Shown: positions 1-12,252, counted from the first letter of the stretch. The stretch: 64,000 nucleotides of DNA from Monilinia fructicola (GCA_008692225.1 VICG01000005.1:1521001-1585000); one strand, 5' to 3'. The notes: generated by a model from the sequence alone, not told the origin. Program-made: numbers and translations.

Positions 1-726
1 GGCACCCTTCTGACTTCCAGCCGCACAATTGGACAAAAAGTAAGTGCCCGCTTCACCGCAGGTATTTCCATTCTTGCACTTGAAAACGCACTTGGACATG
101 TTGGATGTGCAACCATCGACCTGGATGGACATTCCATTTCCACCCATGTTGACTTCGCGGGAAACATCCACGGTGGCATAGGCACCTGTTGTGAATTCTC
201 CCCAAGTATTGTAGACTTGGCCGTACTGGCTCAAAGTAGTCTTCCCGTTGTATAGACCAGCCCATCCCCCGGATACTCCGTTGGCTATGGATATTTTAAC
301 GGTTTGACCTGCGGCCAACGAGTATGAAACTTGGGGTTTGCGGGCGTTCATGAAGGAGCTCTGATAATCGCCTGCGGCCTGAGTCCAGATGATGACTGTG
401 ACAGGTGCGGCTGCACTGTTGGTAAAGGCAAATGTATTGGGCCCCTGGCTTCCAATCCAGACTCCGCCGCTGGGAGCCTTTGCGTTTGTTCCCATACCGG
501 CCATCCCGATAGCCGACATATGGTTGCAGTGTGAAGCTGTGAGACCAGCCACAGGACTGTCACAAGAGAAACCACGCTTCTCAAGTGTACTCGCACTGAA
601 TTATCACATTAGGAAAGACATAAAGGAGGAGATATGTTATAATACTAACCCTGGAACCGAAGGGGCAGCTAGTGCAAAGGAGAGCAAGCTCATCCCCGCG
701 ATAATACTCGAACTAGAAAGCAACAT
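1..726 (-). CDS. Secreted Asp f 4-like cysteine-containing protein, 3' end outside the window
   Basis: Two exons are visible: 726-650 and 595 to the left edge, separated by a 54-nt intron (596-649, GTTAGT donor, CTAAT branch, TTCAG acceptor). The joined frame is open for about 224 residues and runs off the window. Residues 1-20 are a typical signal peptide ending in SFALA, followed by a Kex2-type LEKR site at about residues 30-33, so the mature protein probably starts after it. The mature part is rich in Gly, Ser and Thr, has a central IIWTQAAGDYQ stretch, an aromatic NTWGEF motif and a late cluster of cysteines (CTSNMSKC, FKCKNGNTC). The order of a VxxW segment, a hydrophobic strand with AAGQT, a GGWAGLY segment and a TWGEF motif recalls the fungal Asp f 4-type secreted family. 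It probably acts outside the cell; no enzymatic motif is seen. The family assignment comes from remembered pattern similarity only. Confidence 0.72.
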
Positions 727-3316
727 TTTATGATATTTACTTGGTTTGGCTGAAATTTAATTTTTAAAGGTTGAAGTATGAACTGAAAGGACTGAAGTAA
801 AGAAATGACTTGATATATAAAATATCACCAAAAGTTGTGACTGAGAACAGAACTGAAAAAAGAGTGACAAGAATGAGTGACAAAGGGTGAATGCAGAGAT
901 TGTGGAGAAATCCGAGTACTGATTCGAAAATATCCAGACGCAGTCAGGAAAAGTAGCCAGTGGCTGCTTAAGTATAATATTCGAAACCATCTATGTGGCG
1001 CTGCTGATGACTGGAATGTTGACCCTGGGAACAGGAATGCAACTTCCAACAACAAGGAACATGAAAATGCTCCCAAAGTACGTAGAAAAAGGTATGAATA
1101 CTACATCATGTTTTCAGAAACGACTTCGTCCCTGTCAAAATTTGTATAAAGAGCGGTTAAGCCTGTCAAGCGGATTGCTCGATGTGAGGTTGTTTTCAAG
1201 AGTTACATCCGACCAAGCTGGAGAGCCTCAAAATGCTGTTTCCGGCAAGTGCATACAGCAAAGTACCTGCAAGCGAGCTCGCTTCAAATTTTTCGATGCC
1301 ATAAGCCAATCGAGTGAGAATAGTTATACCGTAAGGATTGGGGATCATGTCAGCTCCAACGAAATGATCTAATTTCCCTAGATCCTAATCGCGGGCTGTG
1401 TTCTGGAACGAAACTATGGAACACTTCGAATTCGAAACCAGAAATAAAGTGCTATGCTGTTCCTGGTATGGTACGTGTATGTGTATGCTGTTGTAATAGA
1501 CGTCAGCTCTTATTAAAGCTCAAATACCAAGGCTATTTCTTTGTAGGAAGAGACATTTTTGGTAATGGCCGCTTCCACAATTGTATGAGCATGCCATATT
1601 GAGGCGTTGATGTAAGTTCTCTATTTGTACGAACAAGTATGAGAAACATGAAATATTCGGCGACCTCTCCATCTTCCGGCTGGGAGCATGCATTCCGTGG
1701 CCCTCGACTTCAACCTCATGGCGGGGAGCGTATTTCAACAACACAATTCACATCCATTTGAACAGCTATTCTTCGTCACAAAGCAATTCACTCTGGCTAG
1801 AAATTAAAGGTTTGAGTTAGCTGGAGATGGAATGAATGATGGCTCGGCGAAAGATAAGAATATTAGAAGCTGACTCGCCAAGTTCAACAACACAAATGAC
1901 ATGTGTTGGCCCGTGCATGTCACACATGGAATGCCCATCACGTGATAAATATGGCAATGTGAAATCCTCCTTACGCTGCGGAACTCCCAAATAAAAACAT
2001 TTTTTGTATCACATACACGATCTCAGGGGTCTAGGCTTCTACTTGTTCTGCTCGTGTAGCAGCAATCCCCCGGGCTTGGAGTTTAACAAATCATGTGACA
2101 TTTCACCGCGGCATCAACTTGGCTGTTTATCTTCATTCGCCGTTTACAAACGACCGATAGATTCACCATTTTCTATTCCAGGACAGAGTACAATACGTAT
2201 GAGAGAGAGCCAACCATATGATATCACATCTCAAGAATGAATGATAAATATCGTTCTGTTTCCTCCATCCACTAACGGCCTTATACCAACCTCATAACCT
2301 CAACTAAACAAGCCACCAACACCTACCCAGGTAGTAATTATCAAGAAACCGCTAATCTCTTCCGACCCTCAAAGTTCTCAACCATCCATCCATCCATCCA
2401 TCCATCTTTTTGTCCTTTGATCCCCATCTATCAACATCATATAGCAAACTCATCAATTCCCAGCTTTTAAACAGATATCAACACTATTCCACAACTGCAA
2501 ACATGCACCACAGTATAGAACTAGACCACCATCTAGAAGATTACAACACTACATATAGAACGCACACCAAATTCTTCAATTGAACCAATACACCTGCATT
2601 CACCGAACACCCATATCCACCCTCAAACTCAACCTCATTACTACCATCTCCCCCCAATCTCCCCTCATCCAATTCCTCCTTTCCCATGTTCCCACATCAC
2701 CACACCACCACTAACGAAGATCATATACCCATCCCGATCCTTATACGTAACCTCTCACCACCACCCCTAGCCTCTCACTATCACCACACTTCACACCCCA
2801 CCATCAGCATCACCGCCGCCACCCCTCCCAATGAAAATGCCGCACCAGAACCACACCACCAACCGGCCTCAACACCCTCTATTTGAAATTCGAGTTCGGA
2901 AATCTATATGGGATGCAGAAAAATTCCAAATCTCAAGTGCTCGGGTGATTGATCCAAATTTAGAGGAGTTCCTCTTCGACTTTTGATATGCACATGGCTG
3001 TATGGCTGTTTTGTCTTCATCTCGTGTCTAGAGCTTCAAGTGAAGCCTGAAGAATACGCATGCAAGTGTAACGAATCGATAGTGAGAAGTCTAGATTTGG
3101 GGAAAATGGAATTTTGTGGTCATCATAAGTTGATGAGAGATTATTTGAATGTTGATTGTTGATTGTTGAGTTCTAATATCATACTGAATCTTATCAATAA
3201 CCATTCATCAATTTATCTATTTCTGATTTTCTTGAAGACAATCCCGAACTCCTATCAATGAAACATTCCATCATGATGTATTCCACCTTTCATCCGTCCA
3301 TTACCATAATACCCCT
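727..3316. other. Intergenic spacer, no gene supported
   Basis: About 2.6 kb between the start of the secreted-protein gene and the 3' end of the next gene. Open frames here are short, lack coherent protein composition and are not joined by convincing introns. A short (CATC)n run lies at about 2384-2405 and the stretch 2280-2880 is C-rich and A-rich on the + strand. The first few hundred bases should hold the promoter of the left gene. Confidence 0.6.
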
Positions 3317-4742
3317 TCATACCAAGCCCTCCTCCTTCTTCTGAGCCGCCACAACGTCTTTCGGAGAAGAACTCTCACGCTTCCAGCTCACTCTTTTTGC
3401 AATTCCTTCTCTAACTCCCCATTTACCCTTAGTTGGACTAGCTTGCGCGACCTCCGATTTCTCACGTTCAAATTCTTCCCAGTGAGCACGATAGTAAACC
3501 CGCACCACGACCCGACACACCCAATGGCAGGACTCTTCTCGAACCATGAAAATCGATTTGACCATCATTATTATCAGGCATATCATAAAAAAAGCCTTCT
3601 ACCGTTCTACCGTCTCGTGTTCGAATGGTTATTGTGCCAGTACCTTTTTCACTCCGTCCAGTGGAAGTTCCTCGTCCGTACCATTTAAATCCCATAGGAC
3701 TATAGTGTTTCAAGCCCTCAACACCAACATCTAACTTGAGAAACCCTTCCACTATACCGATGTCAAAAGATCCAAACACAGCTTCTTGCTGCTGATCTAG
3801 ATGAAGACGCACCATCAAGCCTTTCGAATCAGCGAACCAACTCTCTTCAATTTTCCTGCTAGTGATATCATAACTACCCGTAATCATTTCCACAAAATTC
3901 TGCTGATCAATTTCTGTCCATTCCTCAGGCTGCGCTGAGCCAATCTCCATCGACTCAAAAATTGGAATAAGCCCATCACTTTCAGCCTGCACATGCCCCA
4001 TACTAGATCTCGGAGTCGGCGATCGTGGCTCCTCATCCTCCTCAATCTCAGCATATCCATTCCACCTATCAATAAACTCCTGAATCGACATATCAACCAG
4101 GCACGGCCCATGAGGAGTCTTCCCATGAAACTCGCACCGACCACCTGGGAACCCCGCCCCAGACATCGCCTCAAAGTGCCCCCAAATTTTTCCATTCCCA
4201 AATCGAATCTTCCCAACAGTAAACGAAGAATTAAACGTCTTATCAGGAACCTTCGGATTGATTCCTCGCCATTTAAACCGATACTCCCTCGTTGTCGCAA
4301 TCTCATCATCACCCTCATCCTCATCGCTCTCATCCCCCGACTCCTCACTCGACTCTTTATCCTTAGCTCTCGCCTCATGAAACTTCGAATACTCGATATC
4401 AGCCTTAAAGTGATCCTGACCCGGACCAGGATCAATAAGAATCGACCCTCGGAAGACATCCAGCTCAAATGTACCCAGAAGACGATTATGATCCCAGATG
4501 AGTCGAATGCGAGAACTATATCCTATCCCCGGCAAACTATCCAACTTGACCTTGTACGTCGCCTGGATATTTCGCATCCGATCGCGATAGTACTCATCGT
4601 CGAAGATCATCTCATTTATGTATCCGTTTTCGCGTTTGCTTTTGTTGGCGGCTAGAAATTTTGCCATGTTTGGTAGATCATTTTTTCCAGACAATGCACT
4701 TTCTCTGGACCTTTTCTTTCTAATTCCTTTTCCGAAGAACAT
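3317..4742 (-). CDS. Uncharacterised acidic protein with an internal duplication; frame break near its 3' end
   Basis: The frame starts at ATG 4742 (MFFGKGIRKKRSR) and is open to a stop at 3468, giving 424 residues. I do not recognise the family. The N-terminus is basic, a Glu/Asp-rich stretch lies in the first half, and two related beta-rich halves can be seen: each has a hydrophobic segment ending in FELDV or FDIGIV, an FKWRG or FKWYGRG motif, and ends near EFHGK or DFHGS. Past position about 3540 the open frame becomes implausible, while the next frame continues as a coherent coding tail (VYYRAHWEEFEREK) to a stop at 3317. Removing one base near 3532-3548 joins them to about 474 residues. 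A 46-nt GTGTGT...GGAAG intron could also bridge the frames but has no clear branch point. No signal peptide or membrane segment. Nuclear or cytosolic location is a guess from charge. Confidence 0.7.
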
Positions 4743-5646
4743 GATGTTAGTTTTCTCTTCCTGGGTTGATGCTTGGATTGATACTGGCAATGATGATTGA
4801 GAGTATCTCCCTGAAGGGTGTGAGATGAAATATGATGGTGGGTTGCTGAAGTACCAACGTACCTACCTGATATGAATAGCACTTACTTAATTGAACAACA
4901 CCCGACAATTTACGAACGTTTGCAACTACCATATATTACAATCCAATGAGTTTATTCGATTATCACCCCACCATTTGATCCAAATTATTGTTTGGAATGA
5001 TTACGAATCGATTCTGACGACATTGAAATCGTTAAGATCACCTACAGTACCCCTTAACTTCTATTAAGCGAAGCGCCGTTCTATACTAAAATGTACCTAC
5101 TTCACTCAAAAAATCTGTATATCACAAATCAATCTATAACAAAACTTTTGCGATATGTCAAAAGAAAGGTTGATTAAAAGAATAAGAAAATCGAGTTTTT
5201 ATAACCTGAGAAATCTATTCGTTAAATCATACAACTTTCAAAATAATCATTTCTAATTTTATATATTTTACCGCGAAATGAATGACTGTAAGAATCTAAT
5301 TCTCTACTTTTCCTACCTGATATATTAACCAAATCTTTTTTCAAAAGCAATTATAAGTCTTTTGCTATTATTTAGTATTCAAAAACTCATTCTTTATTTA
5401 AAATATCCCTAACACCTTGACAATTTTCAAAAATATTATAATGTAAGAGTCGATGGATCTTGGTGTGAAAGTGGATATTTGGGCAGAATATAAGTTGACT
5501 AGTAATTACTATATATATATATAATACAGACGCTGTATACTCATATTGTAATGTGAACCTATGCATTTTATTTGGTTTTATATACTAGAGTATATACATA
5601 CACATATACAGTAGTAGTAAACTCATAATCGATTTAATCTAACTAT

Positions 5647-5657
5647 ACATACATACG

Positions 5658-5704
<47 letters not shown>

Positions 5705-5705
5705 C
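5647..5705. repeat. (CATA)n followed by (TA)n microsatellite
   Basis: About ten CATA units, interrupted once by GTAC, run directly into about twelve TA units inside the AT-rich block. Confidence 0.9.
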
Positions 5706-7016
5706 TATCCCATCCATCAACTCCTCTATCCAAATAAAATCCTCACTTATAAGCTATTAACATATACTTCTTAATATTTAACAATATCTAATAATATCTA
5801 ATAGCATATAGTAACACCACTTTTCATTATTTACTTACCCCAACCAGTCCTTCCATCCCTCCAACTCCCACCTCTCATCTCCTATTCCTATTCCTATTCC
5901 TTTACCTCCGAACCCCCTATCCAATCCAACTATCCAAAAAACCATTAATCACCACTTGCACAAACATCTCCCTCCTTTTCATAACCAAAAAACTAATAAC
6001 TATACAAATAAATACTCTCCCACCCCATCCCCTTATCTACCATCAACGCTTAAAATATACAACACACAATACACCCCCTATCCTCCCATCCATTCGCCCC
6101 GAAACTCCCAATTTACTAATATCATTAAGTAATGAAGGTATACAAACAATGCAATAGAACTGTCTGCGGGTATAGCACGCGTATGAATAAAAATACAGAC
6201 TATTAGTGTAGATTATAAGTAAATATAAGAAATAATAGGAGAGAAAATGTTATACATATATACCTCTAAGTATAACTATTTATATAAAATTGAAGTTCTA
6301 ATAGCTTCTCTTCGCATACGCAACGCTTTTTCATTCAAACTACTAATTTCGTTGATTTTTATACCCCTATTATACTTCTTTATATTTTTTTACTAAAATA
6401 TATAAGCTTTATATAGTATTCAAAATAATTATAGAAATAATACAAAAAATAAAGCTAATACATCTATATATATTCTTTTTTAGATGAATTTTATTATAAA
6501 TATCAGTTATAAATTCTACAAGATTCAAAATTCTCTAGAACTTCCTTTAAGGATTTTGCGTGAGAGAAATGTAAGGTTAACTAACATGGATGAAATTCTT
6601 AGAGATTTAAATTTCAACGCTCGATAACAGAGGGTGGAAAATAAATTGTGAAATTTAGAGAGTGGTTTCACGGGTTGATTGTTCTATAGTAAGATTTCAT
6701 TAGATAAGATAGACTATTAATAGAGCTATTATTGATATTTATTCATGTGAGATGTATAGAAAGAGATATGAATTTCGTAGGCATTATGCTACAAAACGTC
6801 ACGGTGCATAATGGAAGCTTTTTAGAACTCTTGCGTTAATAGAATGACTTGAATGTTTCAAAAAGGGAAAAGATTATTAGTCTATAGTAGAAATGGGATG
6901 TTCTAATTGTTCTAAGTTAGCTATAGAAAATATAGTAAGTAGGTTAGTAAGGTTTTGTTGTATTTCATATATGGATTATAAGTTATAAGAGTACTAGTTA
7001 CTAGCCTATCGTATGT

Positions 7017-7172
7017 CACGATCACATATTAGAGCGAGTCAATAAAGGTTAGTTAACTAAAATAAAAAAGCTTAGAAAGGAAAAGATCTTTAAAGCTTTT
7101 AAAGATCTCTTTTATATATAGTATCGCTTAATGTGATAAGATATTACGTGCTTAAGACACATTATATTCGTT
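7017..7172 (+). repeat. Single arm of the ACGTG-ended foldback repeat
   Basis: This stretch resembles the right arm of the foldback at 17261-17742 in order and orientation: an ATCACATATTAGAGCG start, a TCAATAAAGGTTAGTTAACT block, two AAGATCT-type words, GTATCGCTTA, and an end with ATATTACGTG and ATTCGT. No matching opposite arm is seen nearby, so it is a solo arm. It ends only 6 bases before the TIR element at 7179. Confidence 0.75.
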
Positions 7173-7178
7173 ATATTA

Positions 7179-7431
7179 CTTGGCGTTGTTTTTGGGTCAA
7201 TGCCGGGCTAAAAATCTACAAAATAGTATATCTTTTAAATCCTTTTTTATATATTATAAAACTTCCATTTTTAAGAATTTAAATATACTAAATGTTTATT
7301 TTTTAACTTGATAATACTGTAAAGCATTCTTTATAATTTTTAATTGATTTGTTAATTTATTATAATTTTTTAAAATAAGTTCCTTTTTCAGTTAATTTTT
7401 AGCCCGGCATTGACCCAAAACAACGCCAAAG
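7179..7431. mobile_element. 253-bp MITE with CTTGGCG terminal inverted repeats, copy 1
   Basis: The left end reads TA|CTTGGCGTTGTTTTTGGG and the right end is its complement, ending CAACGCCAAAG|TA. The inverted similarity continues inward past CAATGCCGGGCTAAAAAT for several tens of bases. The flanking TA on each side fits the target duplication of Tc1/mariner-type transposition. There is no coding capacity. The interior is almost the same as the element at 18193-18444. The terminal GGCGTTG and GCCGGGC words stand out as GC-rich islands in AT-rich sequence. Confidence 0.88.
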
Positions 7432-8582
7432 TATATACCTTGTATTTTTATAATAAAATCTACTTAAAATATCTTTTTTTTATATAAATCAAACTTGATA
7501 ATAACTTTTATAATAATAAATATTCTTCTTTGAAATTTTTATTAGTTATAATCTAAATTTTTTAAAATCTAAAAAATTAATAATATTAATAAAACTAATA
7601 AAATAAATATTAATATATATAAAATAAAGTTAAATAAATACAATTATTTTTCTTTTCTATTTTTATAAAAAACTTATATTTATTTACGATTGAAAATTTT
7701 CTTTAAAATTCTATATACTTTTCTTAAATTAAATAAATAGCCTTTTTAAAAATCTTATATTATCTAGTTTAATATAGTTAAAAAGTAAATTACTTAATCT
7801 TATATAATCTTAGACACTTATATATTTATATATATCTCTATTTTAAACTTATAAAACATCTTGTAATATTTAATAATCTATTCAAGGTATTATATAGTAC
7901 TTAAGCAAATTATATAAGGTAATAAAGCTAACCTTTATTAACATTACCTAAGCTATCTACTTACAATCTATACTGCTGTGTTTCGTTCTTGCCGAAACTC
8001 CGGCTACATCCTTCCTGCTGAGATGTAAGCGACGTTGGTTGTGTCGCTGTTATGCCTTCTATGATGACCGTCACAGATATCAAAAATGAGACATCAAGGA
8101 TTTTAGTATGAAAACCCTAGGGGTGCGGTAAGCTGTGACGAGAAATATTGTATTGTTTTCTCTTATCACATCCACTAACCTATCTATCCATCTACATTAA
8201 TTATTTCATAATCTTAAACCATGCGATCGTTGATAAATATATCTCCTATCTCCCATTTCCCATTTCCAATTTCCAATTTCCCATCACTTATCACTAAGAA
8301 TTACTACCTCTAAATCTAAATCTAAATATATACCCAAACTTGGATCTCATTCCATCAAATTTCGTTTCCCTTTTAAAATCCCAACGTTAACCCCAACCCC
8401 ATATCTCTCTCTTTCCTTCCCCTCCCCCTCCTTTATCGCTTATTTTGTATCTCTCATCGCTCATCTTTCATTTTTCATCCTCTATTCCCTATTGCTCATC
8501 GCCCATCCCCAACCCCATCCCCACCCCCATCCCCATCCATAATCTTCAAATCCTTCTATAATCCATCCAAACCCCTTCCGCT

Positions 8583-8630
8583 CCTTCCCTTCCCTTCCCT
8601 TCCCTTCCCTTCCCTTCCCTTCCCTTCCCC
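8583..8630. repeat. (CCCTT)n pentanucleotide array
   Basis: About nine copies of a CCCTT unit on the + strand within a wider pyrimidine-rich stretch. Confidence 0.9.
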
Positions 8631-8910
8631 CAGCCCAACTACCCCAATCCTTCCCCCTCCCTCCATCTCCTTCCATCTCCAGAACATCTAAATATAAACT
8701 ACAACCACTCCTATCCTCACCATCACCACCAACACCACCATCAACAACCAACCTTTCCCCCCTCCCCCCCCATCCTCTCAATTTTCTACCCATTCATCAT
8801 AAACACCTCACCTGCCTCCCCTCTGCCGTCTCCCCTCTCGCTCCATTTATCCACCCATCAACCTTTCCCCAATCTAATATCAACTTGAAACTCCCAACTT
8901 TAACCCCCCA

Positions 8911-8937
8911 ACCCTAACCCCAACCCTAACCCTAAAA
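8911..8937 (+). repeat. Degenerate telomere-like CCCTAA run
   Basis: CCCTAA units alternate with CCCCAA variants (about four units in all). This matches the C-strand of the common fungal telomere repeat TTAGGG, but the run is short and imperfect and lies in generally C-rich simple sequence, so it may be chance or a small internal telomeric insertion. Confidence 0.5.
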
Positions 8938-9203
8938 ATCCTTAAACCCCTTCCCCCTTCCCCCTAAATCCCCAGATCCCCAAATCTTCAAGACAACAAT
9001 ATTTATACTTTAACATCCACCATCCACCACCAACCCCCAAAAAATATCTCCCTTCATCATCTTCTATAACTTAGTCATTTGATATAATAATCACAGATGA
9101 TATAGAAATAAATCAAGCTTAAAAGCGTGATTGAATGGGATTGATAGATAAGGTTGGGAATGATGATTTATGCGATCTTGCTTGAGTTTTGGGGTTGGAG
9201 AAT

Positions 9204-9320
9204 GATTTATTTCTTTACTTATTTACTCGCTTATTCCTTCATTTGTTCATTATTTCACTTATTTACTTACTCACTCACTCATTTACTCATTCATTCATTC
9301 ATTCACTCATTCATTCATGA
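9204..9320. repeat. Degenerate (CATT/CTTA)n microsatellite
   Basis: Mixed ACTT, ACTC and ATTC tetranucleotides, becoming regular (ATTC)n near 9286-9316. Confidence 0.8.
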
Positions 9321-9350
9321 TTTCGATTGTATCGAGGGTATTTCATTATA

Positions 9351-9391
9351 AGTATCTAGGTATCTAGGTATCTAGGTATCTAGGTATCTAG
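9351..9391. repeat. (TATCTAGG)n 8-bp tandem repeat
   Basis: Five copies of the 8-bp unit TATCTAGG. The unit resembles the CCTAGG-cored palindrome that recurs in other spacers of the window. Confidence 0.9.
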
Positions 9392-9723
9392 GGACAGCGT
9401 AAAGTAATAGTTGTGGTAGTAGTATAATTGAATTCTAGGAAACCTAGGGATCGTAGGTATTCTTACCATTCCTTCCATCCATCCACCCACCCACTCATCC
9501 ATCCATCCGTCTTAATCCATACCAATGAATTATTTCCAATCATCTCTTTCCCTCTAAAGAGCCTTTCAATGTACAAAGTTTCTTGGTCCAATCACAATAA
9601 AAATACCTCCATCCAATCCAATTCAATTAAATCCAAGCCAATAATAATGCCAGAAGAATTTCTTAGGTATACGCTAACGCCAAAACTCCACATGATTCAT
9701 ATCATTCCATCATATCTCTGTCC

Positions 9724-11844
9724 TTAGAGAAAAGAACCCTTTTCCCCTAACGTCGGATCTTTGGGAGGGGGTGAACGGTTCCTCCTATATCCTTTATTCT
9801 CCGAACTCCATGGTTCCAATTCCTCTTCATCTTCATCAAATGAAGGCGTGCTAGAAGTACCTGAAGGACTCTGAGTTCTCGTATCACCTTTTACGAGCCC
9901 AAGTCTTTCTTCTTCCGTGGCACCTTTGATGATTTCATCACTTCCATGTCGGGAACCCATGCGCTTTCTATCAGGTGAACGGACTTCTGGGTGAACTCCG
10001 TCATGGTGGTGGGGTCCACCTCCCTTTCTAAAAACATTTTGAAACGAAAATTGTCTTTTGGCGGAATGAGGTGGGGGGGTAGGTGGAACCAAGTTGCTAG
10101 CCCTGGAAATTGGACGAGGTGGATCTTCGGCGATGGTAATATGTCTGCCTCCTGAACCAGTGTATTCTGTCTTTTGATCACGTAAAGCAGCTGGCAAACC
10201 ACCAAATGTATGATCATCACGAATATAGTAAGCCTCCTCGCTATGCTCACTTTTAAAGGCATCACCACCACCTCTATGGGTATGTATGTCGGTTAATGGA
10301 ACTGGATGTGTGGGGCTTTGTACGTTGACGGCAGGATTTGTTCCAGATGAGAGTGATTTTCCACGAGTCACACGATTGCGAATAGTACCAAAGATGGAAG
10401 AACTAAGACCAGTACCCGGACGATCCTCTTCATCACGATCGGTTTCTGGATCGGGGAAGTGAGACATTCCGAGAGGTGGGTGAGCGATAGGTGTCCGAGG
10501 AAGAGTTGTTCTTGGAGTGGGTGTATGACGCATGGATTCGGGTAAAGGAGGTACAATTGAGTCGGTACGAGATCTCATGCTATAATTGGATGAACCAACT
10601 GTGGTTCGACGCCTTCTCAAGCCATCCCACTCAACAACTTCATCTTCGCCAAGTGGCTCCAAGATAGACTCTTCATGAAGTCTCTTCGCTTCCTCCATCT
10701 CCATCTTTTGTCTAGCCGAAGAGAATTTTCGAACAATAGCTGCCGCACCTCGAATGGCATCTGCTTTTGGTTCAGTTTCTGGTTGTTCCTGTTCCGCAAT
10801 CGTGCGCATTTGATCGAGGTCACCTGCAAAGATCGCTGCATCAGGAACGTCTTTGGCGGATTTTGAAAGTTGGAGTAGGACCACGCCAGAACAAATAACG
10901 AAGAAACCCATCACGACCGTGATGATCGAGGTTGGCGTTCCTTTGAATCCTCGAAACAAGATCGCAGAGGTGACAATCGTCGAACTCGTAAACATGACAT
11001 AATAGGTAGGCGTAACCAAAGCCGCGTTGAAGAGATTAAGAGCTTTGTTCAAATATATAATCTCCGTCAAGAGTGTAGTGATGACGAAGACGAACAAAAC
11101 ATATAGAAACCATTGATTGTACTGCTTTGTGCCACCAATTTGAGTGACAATTGCAGCTCCTAGACCTTGTGTCGCAACAACACTCAGTCCTCCAATCAAA
11201 CTGCATATCGACAAATACACAAGCATGGATTTCTTTCCATATCTTGGTCCAGCCCACAAGGCAAGGAACACACAACCAATAATGATGACACCGGCGAAAC
11301 TTAGAAAACCCGGAGCAATAACAAAATGTTGCATTTCCTGAATCGTTGCAGCAGAAGCCTCTGCTGGCGCATTCATTACAATGACCACCGATCCAATGAT
11401 ACAGAGGAAGCATCCAACTTTTCCCACCATACTGAGGCGTTCCTTGAGAAATATTGCGGATAAGATGGTAGTGATGACGACACTGAGTGCGCCAAGAGGA
11501 GTAACCAAAATTGCATCGACAAATGCATATGCCACAAAGTTACAAATTTCTCCAACGATCATGAGTGTCATTCCGGCCCACCAAAAACCATTTTTCAGGT
11601 AGGCATACCCTTCTCCAGCTTCTTCATTATACTTTTCATTGGCTTTCAACAATCCAATCTTTTTCATTACAAAGGATATTCCAATGAATACTCCTGAAGC
11701 GACTGCCAATGAGATTCCAATAGCTTTATAGATAGGTGGTCGAACGGCCGTTTCTGCATCTGTAGAAGAGGTTGTCCCATTTGTAGTATTTGCTCGGGCA
11801 TATATAAGGTTGGCAGCCAGGAGGGCATGCCCGGCTTGATCCAT
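9724..11844 (-). CDS. NIPA-type magnesium transporter (DUF803 membrane protein)
   Basis: A single uninterrupted frame of 706 residues starts at ATG 11844. Residues about 38-330 hold nine or so hydrophobic segments typical of the NIPA family (PF05653), including AIGISLAVASGVFIGISF, an EICNFVAYAF helix, the VTPLGALSVV motif and a second VTPTYYVMFTSST block. NIPA proteins are related to the drug/metabolite transporter fold and are linked to Mg2+ movement at plasma or endosomal membranes. The remaining 370 residues are a hydrophilic tail with Arg-rich (GLRRRRTTVG), Pro/Ser-rich and acidic stretches, longer than in most animal relatives but common in filamentous fungi. No intron is needed. The gene stands alone between two deserts. 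The family call is firm; the transported ion is inferred from family. Confidence 0.93.
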   Translation of the reverse strand: MDQAGHALLAANLIYARANTTNGTTSSTDAETAVRPPIYKAIGISLAVASGVFIGISFVMKKIGLLKANEKYNEEAGEGYAYLKNGFWWAGMTLMIVGEICNFVAYAFVDAILVTPLGALSVVITTILSAIFLKERLSMVGKVGCFLCIIGSVVIVMNAPAEASAATIQEMQHFVIAPGFLSFAGVIIIGCVFLALWAGPRYGKKSMLVYLSICSLIGGLSVVATQGLGAAIVTQIGGTKQYNQWFLYVLFVFVITTLLTEIIYLNKALNLFNAALVTPTYYVMFTSSTIVTSAILFRGFKGTPTSIITVVMGFFVICSGVVLLQLSKSAKDVPDAAIFAGDLDQMRTIAEQEQPETEPKADAIRGAAAIVRKFSSARQKMEMEEAKRLHEESILEPLGEDEVVEWDGLRRRRTTVGSSNYSMRSRTDSIVPPLPESMRHTPTPRTTLPRTPIAHPPLGMSHFPDPETDRDEEDRPGTGLSSSIFGTIRNRVTRGKSLSSGTNPAVNVQSPTHPVPLTDIHTHRGGGDAFKSEHSEEAYYIRDDHTFGGLPAALRDQKTEYTGSGGRHITIAEDPPRPISRASNLVPPTPPPHSAKRQFSFQNVFRKGGGPHHHDGVHPEVRSPDRKRMGSRHGSDEIIKGATEEERLGLVKGDTRTQSPSGTSSTPSFDEDEEELEPWSSENKGYRRNRSPPPKDPTLGEKGSFL

Positions 11845-12182
11845 AATGGAGAATAAGTTGGCGGAAACCGCCTAGAATGGATGTAGGTTATCGAACTTTG
11901 TTAAATTGGTCAATAGAGATCTGCGTATCTTGTTTGATATCGGAGAAGGGTAAATTGGGGAGTGGTTTTGCTTTATGATTGAGGAATTGTTTGTTGAGAA
12001 GCTCGAGACTATTGTTGAGATTGCATGAATTTGAGTGAGAAGATGTTCTGGAATAAAGTGCGGGTAGAATGTGTAGAATGTGTAGTAGGATGTATGCGAA
12101 ATTAGCAGATCTTTATATCAGATCGCATGAATTGTAGTGAAATTGAAGTTACAATCTCAATGTTGAGAGTTGTGATAGAAGT

Positions 12183-12252
12183 TGTATGTGTGTGTGTGTG
12201 CGAGTGCGAGTGCGTGTGAGTGTAAGTGTGCGTGTATGTGTGTGTGTGTGTG
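12183..12252. repeat. Imperfect (TG)n microsatellite
   Basis: TGTGTG runs interrupted by CGAG and AAGTG variants, about 340 bases upstream of the NIPA start codon. Confidence 0.85.

Larger units (their letters stand above)
4743..9723. other. AT-rich gene desert with degenerate repeats
   Basis: Nearly 5 kb without a supportable gene. From about 4960 to 7980 the sequence is strongly AT-rich and broken by stops in all frames, as expected for repeats decayed by C-to-T (RIP-like) mutation; that mechanism is inferred, not measured. From about 8160 the composition changes to C-rich simple sequence. It holds the TIR element at 7179-7431, the repeat arm at 7017-7172 and several microsatellites listed separately. 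Confidence 0.7.

Noticed and set aside
3884..4655. Two frames of 194 and 220 codons, one on each strand
   Set aside because: Both lie inside the gene at 3317-4742 and have Arg/Leu/Ile-biased shadow composition.
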